The notes beneath the pieces were generated by a model. It worked only from the letters and a program-made list of their open reading frames with translations, was not told the origin of the DNA and did no database searches. Below are positions 20,020 through 28,829 of a DNA stretch of 64,000 nt, piece by piece (the first letter of the stretch is position 1; every line of letters starts with the position of its first letter). The position numbers and the translations under genes were made by a program. Origin of the DNA: Hymenobacter volaticus (GTDB taxonomy: Bacteria; Bacteroidota; Bacteroidia; Cytophagales; Hymenobacteraceae); assembly GCF_022921055.1 (NCBI RefSeq), contig NZ_CP095061.1, forward strand, positions 2,085,501-2,149,500, given 5' to 3'.

Positions 20020-22215
20020 ATGATAAACCAGTATCTGACCCGCATTGCCACGGCCGCCGTTATGCTACTGACGTTGCTTACAAGTGCTTCCCAAGCGCAG
20101 CAACGCTCGAAAGCAGCCACTTGGATTTGGTATCCTGGTGATTACGAAATCTGGTTGGGCAATCAAATGCAGAACCGGCGCACCGAGCGGGGCTCGTTTT
20201 TTCCGCCGTTTTGGCGGCTGGATAGCCATTATGCCCTGATTGATTTTCACCAGGATTTCGACCTCAAGCAGCCGGAGGAAATTGAACTGCGCGCCGAAGG
20301 GCAGTACAACGTAAAGCTGGATGGCAAGCTGATTTCCGGCGCGCCCGAACGGCTGACGGTGCCCGCGGGCAAGCACCGCCTCAACATCAAAGTCTACAAC
20401 CAAGAGCACGTGCCGGCGGTGTACGTGCGCGGCGCCACCATCGCCACCGATGGGTCGTGGCTGGTGACGTACGAGGACAAGGAGTGGATTGACGCGTCGG
20501 GCAAAGTTTCCGATCAATCGGGTACGACGTGGCTGACGGCGGGTTCCTGGAATTTCAACGATCCGCAGGTGCTGCCTTCCGCCTTCCGCCTGACAACCGA
20601 GCCGCGGCGGGCAGCCAGCGTAACGCGCACCCCGGCAGGCGGCATGGTAGTGGACTTCGGGCGCGAAACCTTTGGCTACGTGCAACTGCACGGCCTGAAA
20701 GGGAAGGGGCCGGTGACGCTGTACTTCGGCGAGTCAAGAGAAGAAGCCTTAGCCACCGAAACCTGCGAAACGCTGGAGCGCCTGAGCGTGGACCAGCCGC
20801 AGAAAGGCGATAAGCTGACCGCGCTGTCGAAAGCGTTCCGCTACGTGAATATCCGGCCAGAAGCGAGCGTGAGCCTTGATTCGGTGTCGATGCTGTATGA
20901 GTACGCGCCGGTGGTGGAGCGGGGCAAGTTTCGGTGTTCCGATGAGCAACTAAACAAGATCTGGGACGTGGCGGCCTACACCATGCACCTGAATACGCGC
21001 GAGTTTTTCATCGACGGCATCAAGCGGGACCGGTGGATATGGTCGGGCGACGCCTACCAGAGCTACCTGATGAACTACTACCTGTACTTCGACACGCCGA
21101 CGGTGAACCGCACCACCTTCGCGTTGCGCGGCAAAGACCCCGTAACCAGCCACATCAATACCATCATGGACTACACCTTCTACTGGTTTATTGGCATCTA
21201 CGACGCCTACCAGTACACCGGCGACAAAACCGTGGTGACGCAGCTTTACCCGCGCATGCAAAGCCTGATGGACTATTGCCTCGCGCGCCGCAACAAAGAC
21301 GGTTTGCTTGAAGGCTTGGCCGGCGACTGGGTATTTATCGATTGGGCCGATGGCCTGAGTAAGAAGGGCGAGGTCAGTTTCGAACAACTCTTGTTTTGCC
21401 GCAGCCTGGAAAGCATGGCCCTGTGCGCTAATCTGGTAAACGACCAAGCCGGCGCGCAGAAATACCAGCAACTAGCCGCCGACCTCAAAACCAAAATCTT
21501 CACCACGTACTGGAATGCCGAGAAAGGTGCCCTAGTACACAGCCGCGTGAATGGCCAGCCCACCGACAACGTAACGCGCTACGCCAACATGTTCAGCATC
21601 TTTTTCAACTACCTCTCGCCTGAGCAGCAGCAGCAAGTGAAAAAATCGGTGCTGCTGAACCCGCAAGTAGCTAAAATCACCACGCCCTACATGCGCTTCT
21701 ATGAGCTGGAAGCGCTATGTGCCCTGGGCGAGCAGCCCTACGTGCTCAAGGAAATGAAGAGCTACTGGGGCGGCATGCTCGATTTAGGCGCTACTTCGTT
21801 CTGGGAAGAATACGACCCCGCCAAAAAGGGCGCCGAGCACTACGCCATGTACGGCCGGCCCTTTGGCAAGAGCCTTTGCCACGCCTGGGGAGCCAGCCCA
21901 ATTTACTTGCTGGGCAAGTACTACCTGGGGGTAAAACCGCTAACCGCCGGTTACGCCACCTACGAAGTGGTGCCGAATCTGGGCGGCTTGCAGTGGATGG
22001 AAGGCACGGTGCCCACGCCCCAAGGCGACATCACGCTGACCGCCAGTGTCCAGCAGCTCAAAGTAAAGGCCGCCGCCGGCACTGGCACATTGCGCTTCCG
22101 CAGCAAGTCGAAGCCAAGCTGCAAAGGCGTTAAGATTCAAGCGAAAGGCAACGGGCAGTACGAGCTACAGCTAGAGAAAAACCGGGAATACGTGGTGACT
22201 TACCAAGCGGTGTAA
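20020..22215 (+). CDS. GH78-like alpha-L-rhamnosidase
   Basis: 731 residues with a signal peptide (IATAAVMLLTLLTSASQAQ). The N-terminal half is beta-sandwich (WIWYPGDYEIWLGNQMQNRR, PAGKHRLNIKVYNQEH); the catalytic (alpha/alpha)6 barrel begins near residue 300 with FFIDGIKRDRWIWSGDAYQS, the counterpart of the GH78 general-acid motif, and TSFWEEYDP supplies the likely base Glu. GWATYE-type C-terminal sandwich follows (VPNLGGLQWMEGTVPTPQGD). It is distinct from the two larger GH78 enzymes in this window and belongs to the shorter Bacteroidota subgroup. Its stop overlaps the next start by one base (TAATG), so it is co-translated with the rhamnose mutarotase-like gene, which supports rhamnose release. 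Confidence 0.85.
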   Translation: MINQYLTRIATAAVMLLTLLTSASQAQQRSKAATWIWYPGDYEIWLGNQMQNRRTERGSFFPPFWRLDSHYALIDFHQDFDLKQPEEIELRAEGQYNVKLDGKLISGAPERLTVPAGKHRLNIKVYNQEHVPAVYVRGATIATDGSWLVTYEDKEWIDASGKVSDQSGTTWLTAGSWNFNDPQVLPSAFRLTTEPRRAASVTRTPAGGMVVDFGRETFGYVQLHGLKGKGPVTLYFGESREEALATETCETLERLSVDQPQKGDKLTALSKAFRYVNIRPEASVSLDSVSMLYEYAPVVERGKFRCSDEQLNKIWDVAAYTMHLNTREFFIDGIKRDRWIWSGDAYQSYLMNYYLYFDTPTVNRTTFALRGKDPVTSHINTIMDYTFYWFIGIYDAYQYTGDKTVVTQLYPRMQSLMDYCLARRNKDGLLEGLAGDWVFIDWADGLSKKGEVSFEQLLFCRSLESMALCANLVNDQAGAQKYQQLAADLKTKIFTTYWNAEKGALVHSRVNGQPTDNVTRYANMFSIFFNYLSPEQQQQVKKSVLLNPQVAKITTPYMRFYELEALCALGEQPYVLKEMKSYWGGMLDLGATSFWEEYDPAKKGAEHYAMYGRPFGKSLCHAWGASPIYLLGKYYLGVKPLTAGYATYEVVPNLGGLQWMEGTVPTPQGDITLTASVQQLKVKAAAGTGTLRFRSKSKPSCKGVKIQAKGNGQYELQLEKNREYVVTYQAV

Positions 22216-23045
22216 TGAAAAAGCCACCACTTGATACCTGGAACGAAGTGAAACTGCATACCTGCGTCTTGCCCTTGTTGCTGGTATTGAATTCGCGCGG
22301 TAGCAATAATTCATCGCCGAAACACTATTACCTGTCGCGGCCTCGTTCCTTGGTTTGCCTTCTAACGACGGTTTTGCTGCTGTTTGCTCTTGGTTCTGCT
22401 TGCGCCCAAACGAGTGGAAAAGCAGCCATCCTAGAAGTAGTCGGGTTGAACGCGGCGCCGGTTGCCGCCGATAAGCTGCTGGCGCTGTGCAAGCAGTACC
22501 AAGTGCCTACTTCGAGCGTGTATCGTTGGCAAAATCACTTGGTTGTGTATGGGCCCGCCGCCAGCATCCAGAGGCTACAGCAGCCCCTAACTGCCGCTTA
22601 CCCCGGGGCGACAGTAAAGCACTACGCCGCGCCGTTCTACAAATTCGACCGGCAGTGGTGCACCGACAAAACGGTCAGCCAGCAGTGGGACAACCTACTC
22701 CTGACGGCCAACTTGGTGCGCGACCCGGCCAAGCAACAAGAGTACTTACGCTACCACGCCACGCAGTTCGAGTTGTGGCCGGAAGTGGCCGCGGGCTTTT
22801 GCAAGGCTAGTTTTCAGCAACTCTTGGTGTTCCGGAACGAGCGGCAGCTTATGCTGGTCATCAGCGTTCCAAAGGGTGCCAGCCTCGACGAGCTAAACCC
22901 AAAAACCACCGAGAACAACCCGCGCGTCGATGAATGGAACGCACTAATGAAGCAGTATCAGGAAGGTATCCCCGGTACCAAGCCCGGCGACGTTTGGGTG
23001 TTTCTCAAGCCCGTGGCCGCGCCAGTGAAAACTATTATCAAATAG
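22215..23045 (+). CDS. L-rhamnose mutarotase-like protein with extra N-terminal domain, probably exported
   Basis: 276 residues. The C-terminal 105 residues (NLVRDPAKQQEYLRYHATQ, EWNALMKQYQEG, DVWVFLKPV) match the RhaM/DUF718 family, which interconverts alpha and beta L-rhamnopyranose. Before it lies a second ferredoxin-like-sized domain (LEVVGLNAAPVAADKLLALC ... YRWQNHLVVYGPAASIQRLQ). A hydrophobic stretch LVCLLTTVLLLFALGSACAQ at residues 46-65 is signal-peptide-like; a TTG at 22350 would place it at the true N-terminus. RhaM is normally a cytoplasmic protein of about 105 residues, so the length and likely export are unusual. Coupled to the upstream rhamnosidase. Confidence 0.75.
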   Translation: MKKPPLDTWNEVKLHTCVLPLLLVLNSRGSNNSSPKHYYLSRPRSLVCLLTTVLLLFALGSACAQTSGKAAILEVVGLNAAPVAADKLLALCKQYQVPTSSVYRWQNHLVVYGPAASIQRLQQPLTAAYPGATVKHYAAPFYKFDRQWCTDKTVSQQWDNLLLTANLVRDPAKQQEYLRYHATQFELWPEVAAGFCKASFQQLLVFRNERQLMLVISVPKGASLDELNPKTTENNPRVDEWNALMKQYQEGIPGTKPGDVWVFLKPVAAPVKTIIK

Positions 23046-23056
23046 TGTAAAAGACC

Positions 23057-23240
23057 CTCATGTTGAGCGGAACCGCAGCATCAGGTGTGCTGATTTTGCC
23101 AAAGTATATCCGTCATGCTGAGCTTGCCGAAGTATCTCGCGTGCTGAGGTTGCAACGCTAACCCAACGAGTCGAGCGAGATGCTTCGGCTGCGCTAAGCA
23201 TGACAATACCCTCTCTAGCGTCAGCACGCCAAATGCGTTG
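23057..23240. repeat. Dispersed intergenic inverted repeat cluster, degenerate
   Basis: The 308-bp gap 23046-23353 holds a diverged copy (about 23057-23095), a plus copy (23112-23140, gtcatgctgagcttgccg...) and an inverted copy (23175-23204), plus half-copies of the outer sequence (tcagcacgcc). No gene is seen here. Confidence 0.75.
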
Positions 23241-23353
23241 GCTTCGTGGCATCCTTGGCTTGATGCGCCACATGCTCAGCATAACAGTAGCAAGCTAAGG
23301 GCACAGGCGAGATGAAGCGGGACGATCATCACGATAATCAACTAGAAACTACA

Positions 23354-24424
23354 ATGCTGAAATTAGGAATTCTGGGTTTGGGTGAGGGGCGAAGCACCAT
23401 GTCGGCCGCGCTTAACAGCCCGAAAGTGTCGTTGCAAACCATCTGCGACCGAAATGAGGACTTGTGCCGACACCGAGTCGCGGAGTTTCAGTTTCAAGGC
23501 CGGGTCACGACGCACTACCAGGACATGCTCGAAGACCCGGAAATCAACGCCATTGCCATCTACACGCCCGACCACCTGCACGCCGAGCACGTGAAGCTGG
23601 CGCTGGAGCACGGTAAGCACGTGGTTTGCACCAAGCCCTTCATCGACGATTTGTCGAAGGCGAACGAACTGCTGGCGTTGGCCGAGCAATCGGGCAAGAA
23701 GGTGTTTATCGGCCAAAGCTCCCGCTTTTTCGAGCCGATGAAACGGCAGCGGGTTGATTTCGAAGCGGGCTTGCTAGGGGAGTTAATTACCATCGAAGCG
23801 TACTACCACGCCGACCACCGGTGGTTTCTGGAGAAAGGCTGGTCGTTGGAAAACGCCTTCAAGTGGTTGTATGGCGGCCTCAGCCACCCCGTAGATTTCA
23901 TCCGGTGGTACTTGCCCAACGTCGAGGAAGTGATGGGCTACGGCATGCTCAGCTCGAACGGTGCGAAAGGCGGCCTCAAGCACCAAGACACTATGCACTT
24001 CATTTTTAAAACCACCGACGGCCGCGTGGCCCGCGTGAGTGGCGCCTACACTGGCCCCGTGCAGCCCGTCACCCGCGACTCGGAAATGAGCTGCATCCTG
24101 CGCGGCACCGAAGGCTGTAGCCAAGGCGACTACATGGACCTGCGCTACGCCATCACCGACCGTACCGGCGAAGAAAGAATCGTGACCTGGGAGCACAAGC
24201 TGAAGCATTATTTCCGCTTCGAAGGCAAAAGCCACCACGCCGGCGAATACCAGAACTACCTGGAATACTTCGCCGATTCCATCGAGCAGAACTTCACCGC
24301 CTACCCCGATATCCGCGAGGGCATCGGCACCATTGCCCTCCTGCAAGCCATGGACCGCTCGTTGCAAACGGGCCAGCCCGTGAAAGTCCGCGACGTGCTG
24401 GCCGAGCATAGAGTGACGATATAG
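23354..24424 (+). CDS. Gfo/Idh/MocA family oxidoreductase
   Basis: 356 residues from ATG 23354, chosen because MLKLGILGLGEGRSTM starts directly with the Rossmann strand and glycine motif; an ATG at 23312 would add 14 polar residues. NAD(P)-binding continues with CDRNEDLC and IYTPDHLHAEHVKLALEHGK, then the family signature HVVCTKPF with the conserved Lys and the GLSHPVDFIRWYLP segment of the catalytic domain. No signal peptide, so cytoplasmic. Such enzymes oxidise or reduce sugars and inositols; here a role in catabolism of a pectin-derived sugar is inferred from the neighbours (mutarotase, symporter). Confidence 0.85.
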   Translation: MLKLGILGLGEGRSTMSAALNSPKVSLQTICDRNEDLCRHRVAEFQFQGRVTTHYQDMLEDPEINAIAIYTPDHLHAEHVKLALEHGKHVVCTKPFIDDLSKANELLALAEQSGKKVFIGQSSRFFEPMKRQRVDFEAGLLGELITIEAYYHADHRWFLEKGWSLENAFKWLYGGLSHPVDFIRWYLPNVEEVMGYGMLSSNGAKGGLKHQDTMHFIFKTTDGRVARVSGAYTGPVQPVTRDSEMSCILRGTEGCSQGDYMDLRYAITDRTGEERIVTWEHKLKHYFRFEGKSHHAGEYQNYLEYFADSIEQNFTAYPDIREGIGTIALLQAMDRSLQTGQPVKVRDVLAEHRVTI

Positions 24425-24525
24425 AATAGATGGCTAAAGCTTCCTTATGAACGCCCTGCGGAGTATGTGTCGCCTCAAGCCAAGGGTTCAATCCCCTCGC
24501 GTGCTGACGTTGTCAAACTATATCC

Positions 24526-24619
24526 GTCCTGCTGAGCGGAGTCGAAGCATCTCGCGTGCTGAGGTTGCAATGCTAACTCAACGATTCGCGCGAAATGCTT
24601 CGACTCCGCTCAGCAGGAC
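24526..24619. repeat. Dispersed intergenic inverted repeat with compensatory changes
   Basis: Left arm gtcctgctgagcggagtcg (from 24526) and right arm cgactccgctcagcaggac (to 24619) differ from the other copies at matching positions in both arms, so pairing is kept. Lies between the oxidoreductase and symporter genes. Confidence 0.85.
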
Positions 24620-24668
24620 ATTCTTCTTCATTTAGCACCCTTCCCAATCCTACCTAAACGCTACCCGC

Positions 24669-26257
24669 ATGGGCAATAATCTACTCGGCCGGCTCACCTT
24701 CTGGGACTACGCCATTGTGGTGGCGTACCTCGTTATTCTGTTTGCCATTGGCTACCGGGCCAGCTTCTCGAAGAAAGAGAAAACCGAGGAATCGTTGTTT
24801 CTGGCGAATAAGTCGTTGGGGTGGGCTAGTATTGGGTTCAATATGTGGGGTACCAATGTGGGGCCTTCCATGCTGCTGGCATTCGCCTCGATTGGCTATA
24901 GCACGGGCATTGTGGCGGTGAATTTCGAGTGGTACGCCTTCGTGTTTCTGTTTTTGCTGGCCGTAGTATTCGCGCCTCGCTACCTGGCCGCCAACGTGAG
25001 CACCATGCCCGGGTTCATGGGCCGGCAGTACGGCGATTCCACCCAAAATATCCTCGCCTGTTACGCCCTGATTAAGATTCTGATTTCGTGGTTGTCGTTG
25101 GGCTTGTTCTCGGGTGGGGTGCTGGTGCGGCAGATTCTGGGTATTCCGATGTGGCAGTCGGTGATTGTGCTGGTACTGTTTGCGGGGTTGTTCACGTTTG
25201 CCGGCGGCTTGAAAGCTATTGCCAGGGTAAACGTGTTTCAGATGTTGCTGCTCATCGGGGTTTCGCTCACGCTCACCGTGATGGGGTAATGAAAGTAGGC
25301 GGACTGAATGCGCTCTGGCACAGCGTACCAAGCCACTACTGGAACCTTGTGCAGCCCGCTTCCGACCCGAAATACCCGTGGTACGCCATTTTGCTAGGCT
25401 ACCCGGTGTCGGCGGTGGCGTTTTTCTGTACCGATCAGGCCATGGTGCAGTCAGTACTAGGGGCGAAGAACTTAGAGCAGGGGCAGTTGGGCGTAAACTT
25501 CATCGGTTGGCTCAAGATCCTATCATTGCCACTGTTCATCCTAACCGGGGTGCTCTGCTACGTGCTGTTCCCCAACCTCGCCAGTCCCGACCAAGCTTAT
25601 ATGACAATGGTGACGAGCCTGTTCCCGACCGGCATGAAGGGACTGGTTATCGTGGTGCTGATTGCGGTGCTGGTGGGCACTATAAGCTCCTCGCTCAATG
25701 CGCTGAGCACTGTGTTTGCCATGGATGTGTACGCCCGCAATATCAACCGTCACGCCACCGAAAAGGACGTGGTACGGGTTGGCCGCGTGACGGTATTGGT
25801 GGGCTGCGCTTTCGCCGTACTTGTGGCGCTTGCCATCGACTCGGTGAAGGGCCTTAACCTGTTCGATGTATTTCAAGCGGTGCTCGGGTTTATTGCGCCG
25901 CCGCTGGCCGTGGTGTTCCTGTTGTCGGTATTCTGGCGGCGCACCACCCGCCGAACAGTGAACCTGATTCTGTCGGTGGGCTCGGCGTTCAGTTTAGGAG
26001 TGGGAGTGGTGTATCTGTGGGTGCTACCGCCAGATAAATACAGTTTCTGGCCGCACTACTTGATATTGTCCTTCTACATCTTCGCGGCCCTCTTCCTTGC
26101 GGCCGTGCTGCTCTCTCTCACCGATAAAGCCGGCCAAGAAAACCGCGAAGCCGTGGAGTACGGGGTGCTAGTCAAGCCAACGAAGCGCGTCCGCACCCTA
26201 TGGGGTGCCTTAGCAGTAGTGATGGTAGGATTGTACCTGATTTTCAACGGGCATTGA
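24669..26257 (+). CDS. Sodium/solute symporter (SSS family), one frameshift
   Basis: A missing G in the run 25283-25286 makes a premature stop after LTLTVMG; adding it continues VMKVGGLNALWHSVPSHYWN and yields about 529 residues. Many hydrophobic segments are visible (YAIVVAYLVILFAIGYRASF, FVFLFLLAVVFAPRYLAANV, GLVIVVLIAVLVGTISSSLN). SSS hallmarks include GFNMWGTNVGPSMLLAFASI, TMPGFMGRQYG and ISSSLNALSTVFAMDVY, the last holding the conserved Ser residues near the sodium site. Family members import sugars, uronates or other solutes with sodium. Uptake of a monosaccharide released by the locus (rhamnose or a uronate) is inferred from position only. Confidence 0.85.
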
Positions 26258-26356
26258 GTTTCTGATTAGCGTTATGCCAAAAGGAGCACAGATAGCATGA
26301 TAGAAGATATTGAAAACTGTGCACTGCAAAACTTTTTGCGACTCTAGTCGTTTTTA

Positions 26357-26372
26357 ATACCAATCGGTATAT
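26357..26372. promoter_or_regulatory. TetR operator copy 1, upstream of the regulator gene
   Basis: The sequence ATACCAATCGGTATAT contains the near-palindrome ACC-N4-GGT flanked by AT/AT. Its exact reverse complement stands at 27012-27027 before the next gene. A candidate Bacteroidota -7 element TATATTTG (26370-26377) overlaps its right end, 19 bases before the ATG, so binding would block the regulator's own transcription. Confidence 0.75.
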
Positions 26373-26395
26373 ATTTGCCGCTACTTCTGATTGTC

Positions 26396-26995
26396 ATGTC
26401 CAAAGCAGAGCGCACCCGTCAGTTCATCATCGAGCAAACGGCCCCCATTTTCAACAAAATGGGATATGCGGGCACGTCTTTGAATGACCTCACCACGGCC
26501 ACCGGTCTAACCAAAGGCGCCATCTATGGCAACTTCGAAAACAAAGAAGAGGTGGCACTGGCGGCTTTCGACTACAACATCTCGTTCGTGCGGGAAGGTG
26601 TGCGGGCCGGCATTCACAACAGCACCAACGCTCGAGAGCAACTCTTAAGCATGACGCGCTTTTACCGCCAGGTTTACCCCCGGATGTGCACGTCTGGCGG
26701 CTGCCCCATCCTGAACACGGCCATCGAAGTGGACGACGCACCGCCCGCCGCTCTGCACCAGCGAGTGCAGGACGTGTTGCAAGGCTGGAAACAGCAGATC
26801 GTGCGCATCATTGAGAAAGGCCAGCAAACCGGTGAAATCAAGTCAGCTGCCGACGCCAGCCGCTACGCATTGCTGTTTATTGCGCTGGTAGAAGGCGGTA
26901 TCATGTTAGCTAAAGCTACCGGCGAGCCAATGGCCTTATTCACCAGCCTCGACCATATCGAGCACCTAATTGAAACCGAGCTGGTAGCCAACTGA
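26396..26995 (+). CDS. TetR/AcrR family transcriptional regulator
   Basis: 199 residues from ATG 26396. The N-terminal helix-turn-helix domain (residues about 6-52) is clear: RTRQFIIEQTAPIFNKMGYA, TSLNDLTTATGLTKGAIYGN, FENKEEVALAAFDYN. The C-terminal ligand domain is of the type seen in regulators of efflux pumps (YPRMCTSGGCPILNTAIEVD, two Cys in CTSGGC). It is flanked by two copies of one operator, before itself and before the broken transporter gene, so it most likely represses both. Typical ligands are toxic hydrophobic compounds. It is not obviously tied to pectin use. Confidence 0.9.
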   Translation: MSKAERTRQFIIEQTAPIFNKMGYAGTSLNDLTTATGLTKGAIYGNFENKEEVALAAFDYNISFVREGVRAGIHNSTNAREQLLSMTRFYRQVYPRMCTSGGCPILNTAIEVDDAPPAALHQRVQDVLQGWKQQIVRIIEKGQQTGEIKSAADASRYALLFIALVEGGIMLAKATGEPMALFTSLDHIEHLIETELVAN

Positions 26996-27011
26996 TTTTT
27001 TTTGCTTCAGA

Positions 27012-27027
27012 ATATACCGATTGGTAT
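27012..27027. promoter_or_regulatory. TetR operator copy 2, upstream of the transporter remnant
   Basis: ATATACCGATTGGTAT is the exact reverse complement of the 16 bases at 26357-26372. It lies 15 bases before the ATG of the broken efflux gene, where a bound repressor would cover its promoter. Confidence 0.75.
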
Positions 27028-27042
27028 AAAATAGATTGTTAA

Positions 27043-27474
27043 ATGAGCACTCTCTGCCTGTTCCTGCTGTGTGTTACCGTCATTGCGGCGGCGGTTATAC
27101 AGCTGACCGACACCAGTAGTATGAACGTGGCACTGTCGCGCATAAGCGGCAACCCCAGCGTAACGCTGACCAACATGCCGAGGGTGATTACTGCGTATGC
27201 CATTGCCAACGTCATCACTATTCCTATTACCAGCTTTCTGGCGGCGCTACTTTACAGGGTCATTTGCAGTGTTTATGGTGGTGTCCGGGCTGTGCGGTAC
27301 GGCCTGCAACATTTGGATGCTGGTGGTTTTCTGGTTTGTACAGGGCATTGGGGCAAAGCACTGCTTTCCACTGCGCAGACTATTGTGTTCGAGGCTTTTC
27401 CGCAGACCAAACGCGGCCTAGCTAGTGCTTTGTTTGGCAGCGGGCCAGTAACCGTCAGCCTGACTGACCACTAG
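27043..27474 (+). pseudogene. Decayed EmrB/QacA-type (DHA2) MFS efflux transporter
   Basis: Only about 140 codons of a normally ~500-residue, 14-helix drug efflux protein remain. Recognisable parts: TDTSSMNVALSRISGN (helix 1), RVITAYAIANVITIPITSFL (helix 2) and ALLSTAQTIVFEAFPQTKRG, but the middle is out of frame. The correct middle (FTGSFAVFMVVSGLCGTACN, IWMLVVFWFVQGIG) is read in another frame between about 27245 and 27350. The second shift again looks like a missing G (27350-27353), but the first is not a one-base loss, and everything after LASALFGSG is gone, so this gene is truly dead. It follows a TetR operator. Confidence 0.8.
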
Positions 27475-27507
27475 TGAAGTCTTCCCTTTCATTTCAAGTT
27501 TGTTTTC

Positions 27508-28759
27508 ATGCCTAGCTTAAAACGTGTGGTCGTTACGGGTGTGGGTGCCCTGACGCCCATTGGCAATAATGCCGCGGCTTTCGGCCGGGCGCTGCTGGCC
27601 GGTACGAGCGGAGCCGCGCCTATCACGCGCTTCGACGCCAGCAAGTTTAAAACTCGCTTTGCTTGCGAAATCAAAGGCTTCGATCCGCTCGACTTTCTGG
27701 ACCGAGGCGAAATCCGTAAGTACGACCTGTTTACGCAATACGCGCTGGTAGCCGCCGAGGAAGCCATTGGTCACGCGCAGCTCGCTTTCCCGGAGCTGAA
27801 TCGCAACCGTATTGGGGTTATTTGGGGTTCGGGAGCGGGCGGCCTGGGCACGTTGCAGGAGCAGATAACCGAGTTTGCCCACGGCGACGGCACGCCGCGC
27901 TTCAGCCCTTTTTTTGCCTCGAAAATGATTGTGGACATTGCCGCCGGGCTGATTTCTATCCGTCACGGTTTGCGAGGGCCAAACTATGCCACGGTTTCGG
28001 CTTGCGCTACCTCCACTACGGCTCTTGTGGATGCCTTCAACTATATCCGCCTCGGCAAAGCCGACGTGATGATTGCCGGTGGCTCCGAGGCCGCCATCAA
28101 CGAGACGGGTATCGGTAGCTACAACGCCATTCGGGCCTTGTCAACCCAAAACGACGACCCGGCCTCTGCCTCGCGGCCTTTTGATGTGCGCCGCGACGGA
28201 TTTGTGGTGGGCGAAGGAGCCGGCGCGCTGATTTTGGAAGAGTACAAGCACGCCCTACGGCGCGGAGCCCCGGTGCTGGCGGAGGTAGTTGGGGCGGCAT
28301 GGCCGCCGATGCTTATCACCTCACCGGCCCGCACCCGGAAGGAGAGGGGCTTATCTGAGCATGCTGGCGGCCCTTGACGATGCTGGCCTGCACGCCGCGC
28401 AGATTGATTATTTGAATGCGCATGCGACGTCTACGGGATTAGGCGATGCCAGTGAGCTACGCGCTTTTGAGCGGGTTTTTGGCCCAACTCCTCACCTGCA
28501 CATCAGCGCTACTAAGTCCATGACCGGGCACCTGCTTGGGGCAGCCGGGGCCATTGAGGCCATTGCCTGCGTGCAGGCGGTGCAGCACGATGTGGTGCCG
28601 CCCACCATCAATACCACGCAGCCCGACCCAGCTGTGGTCGGCCGGTTTCAACTCACGCTAGGGGAGCCTGCCTACCGGCCCGTAACCTATGCCATGAGCA
28701 ACTCCTTCGGTTTTGGTGGGCACACGGCTACGCTCATTGTACAGAAATATTCAACCTGA
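27508..28759 (+). CDS. fabF: 3-oxoacyl-[acyl-carrier-protein] synthase II (FabF type), two frameshifts
   Basis: Two missing G bases, in the runs 28291-28294 and 28346-28349, split it; repaired it is about 417 residues and reads LAEVVGGGMAADAYHLTG then HPEGEGAYLSMLAALDDAG. Catalytic residues are all present: Cys in VSACATSTTALVDAF, His in LNAHATSTGLGD, Lys/His in SATKSMTGHLLGAAG. The N-terminus KRVVVTGVGALTPIGNN is the usual KAS II start. It elongates fatty acids by condensing malonyl-ACP with acyl-ACP in the cytoplasm. Whether this is the main housekeeping copy or a specialised paralogue cannot be decided; it is followed by an SDR and preceded by a TetR/efflux remnant rather than by acpP. Confidence 0.88.
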
Positions 28760-28829
28760 AAACAGCCCACTCAGAGAGTCGCCACTATCCATTGATTTTC
28801 CAGTAACCTCTTTTTTCAACCCATTTATC

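Noticed and set aside
5529..24619. Repeated intergenic units as a CRISPR array
   Set aside because: Copies are far apart, in both orientations, with gene-sized intervals and no regular spacers or cas genes.
3751..28349. G-run length changes as phase-variation switches
   Set aside because: The runs are only 4-6 bases, spread through unrelated enzymes at random positions, and all changes are in one direction; sequencing error is the simpler reading.
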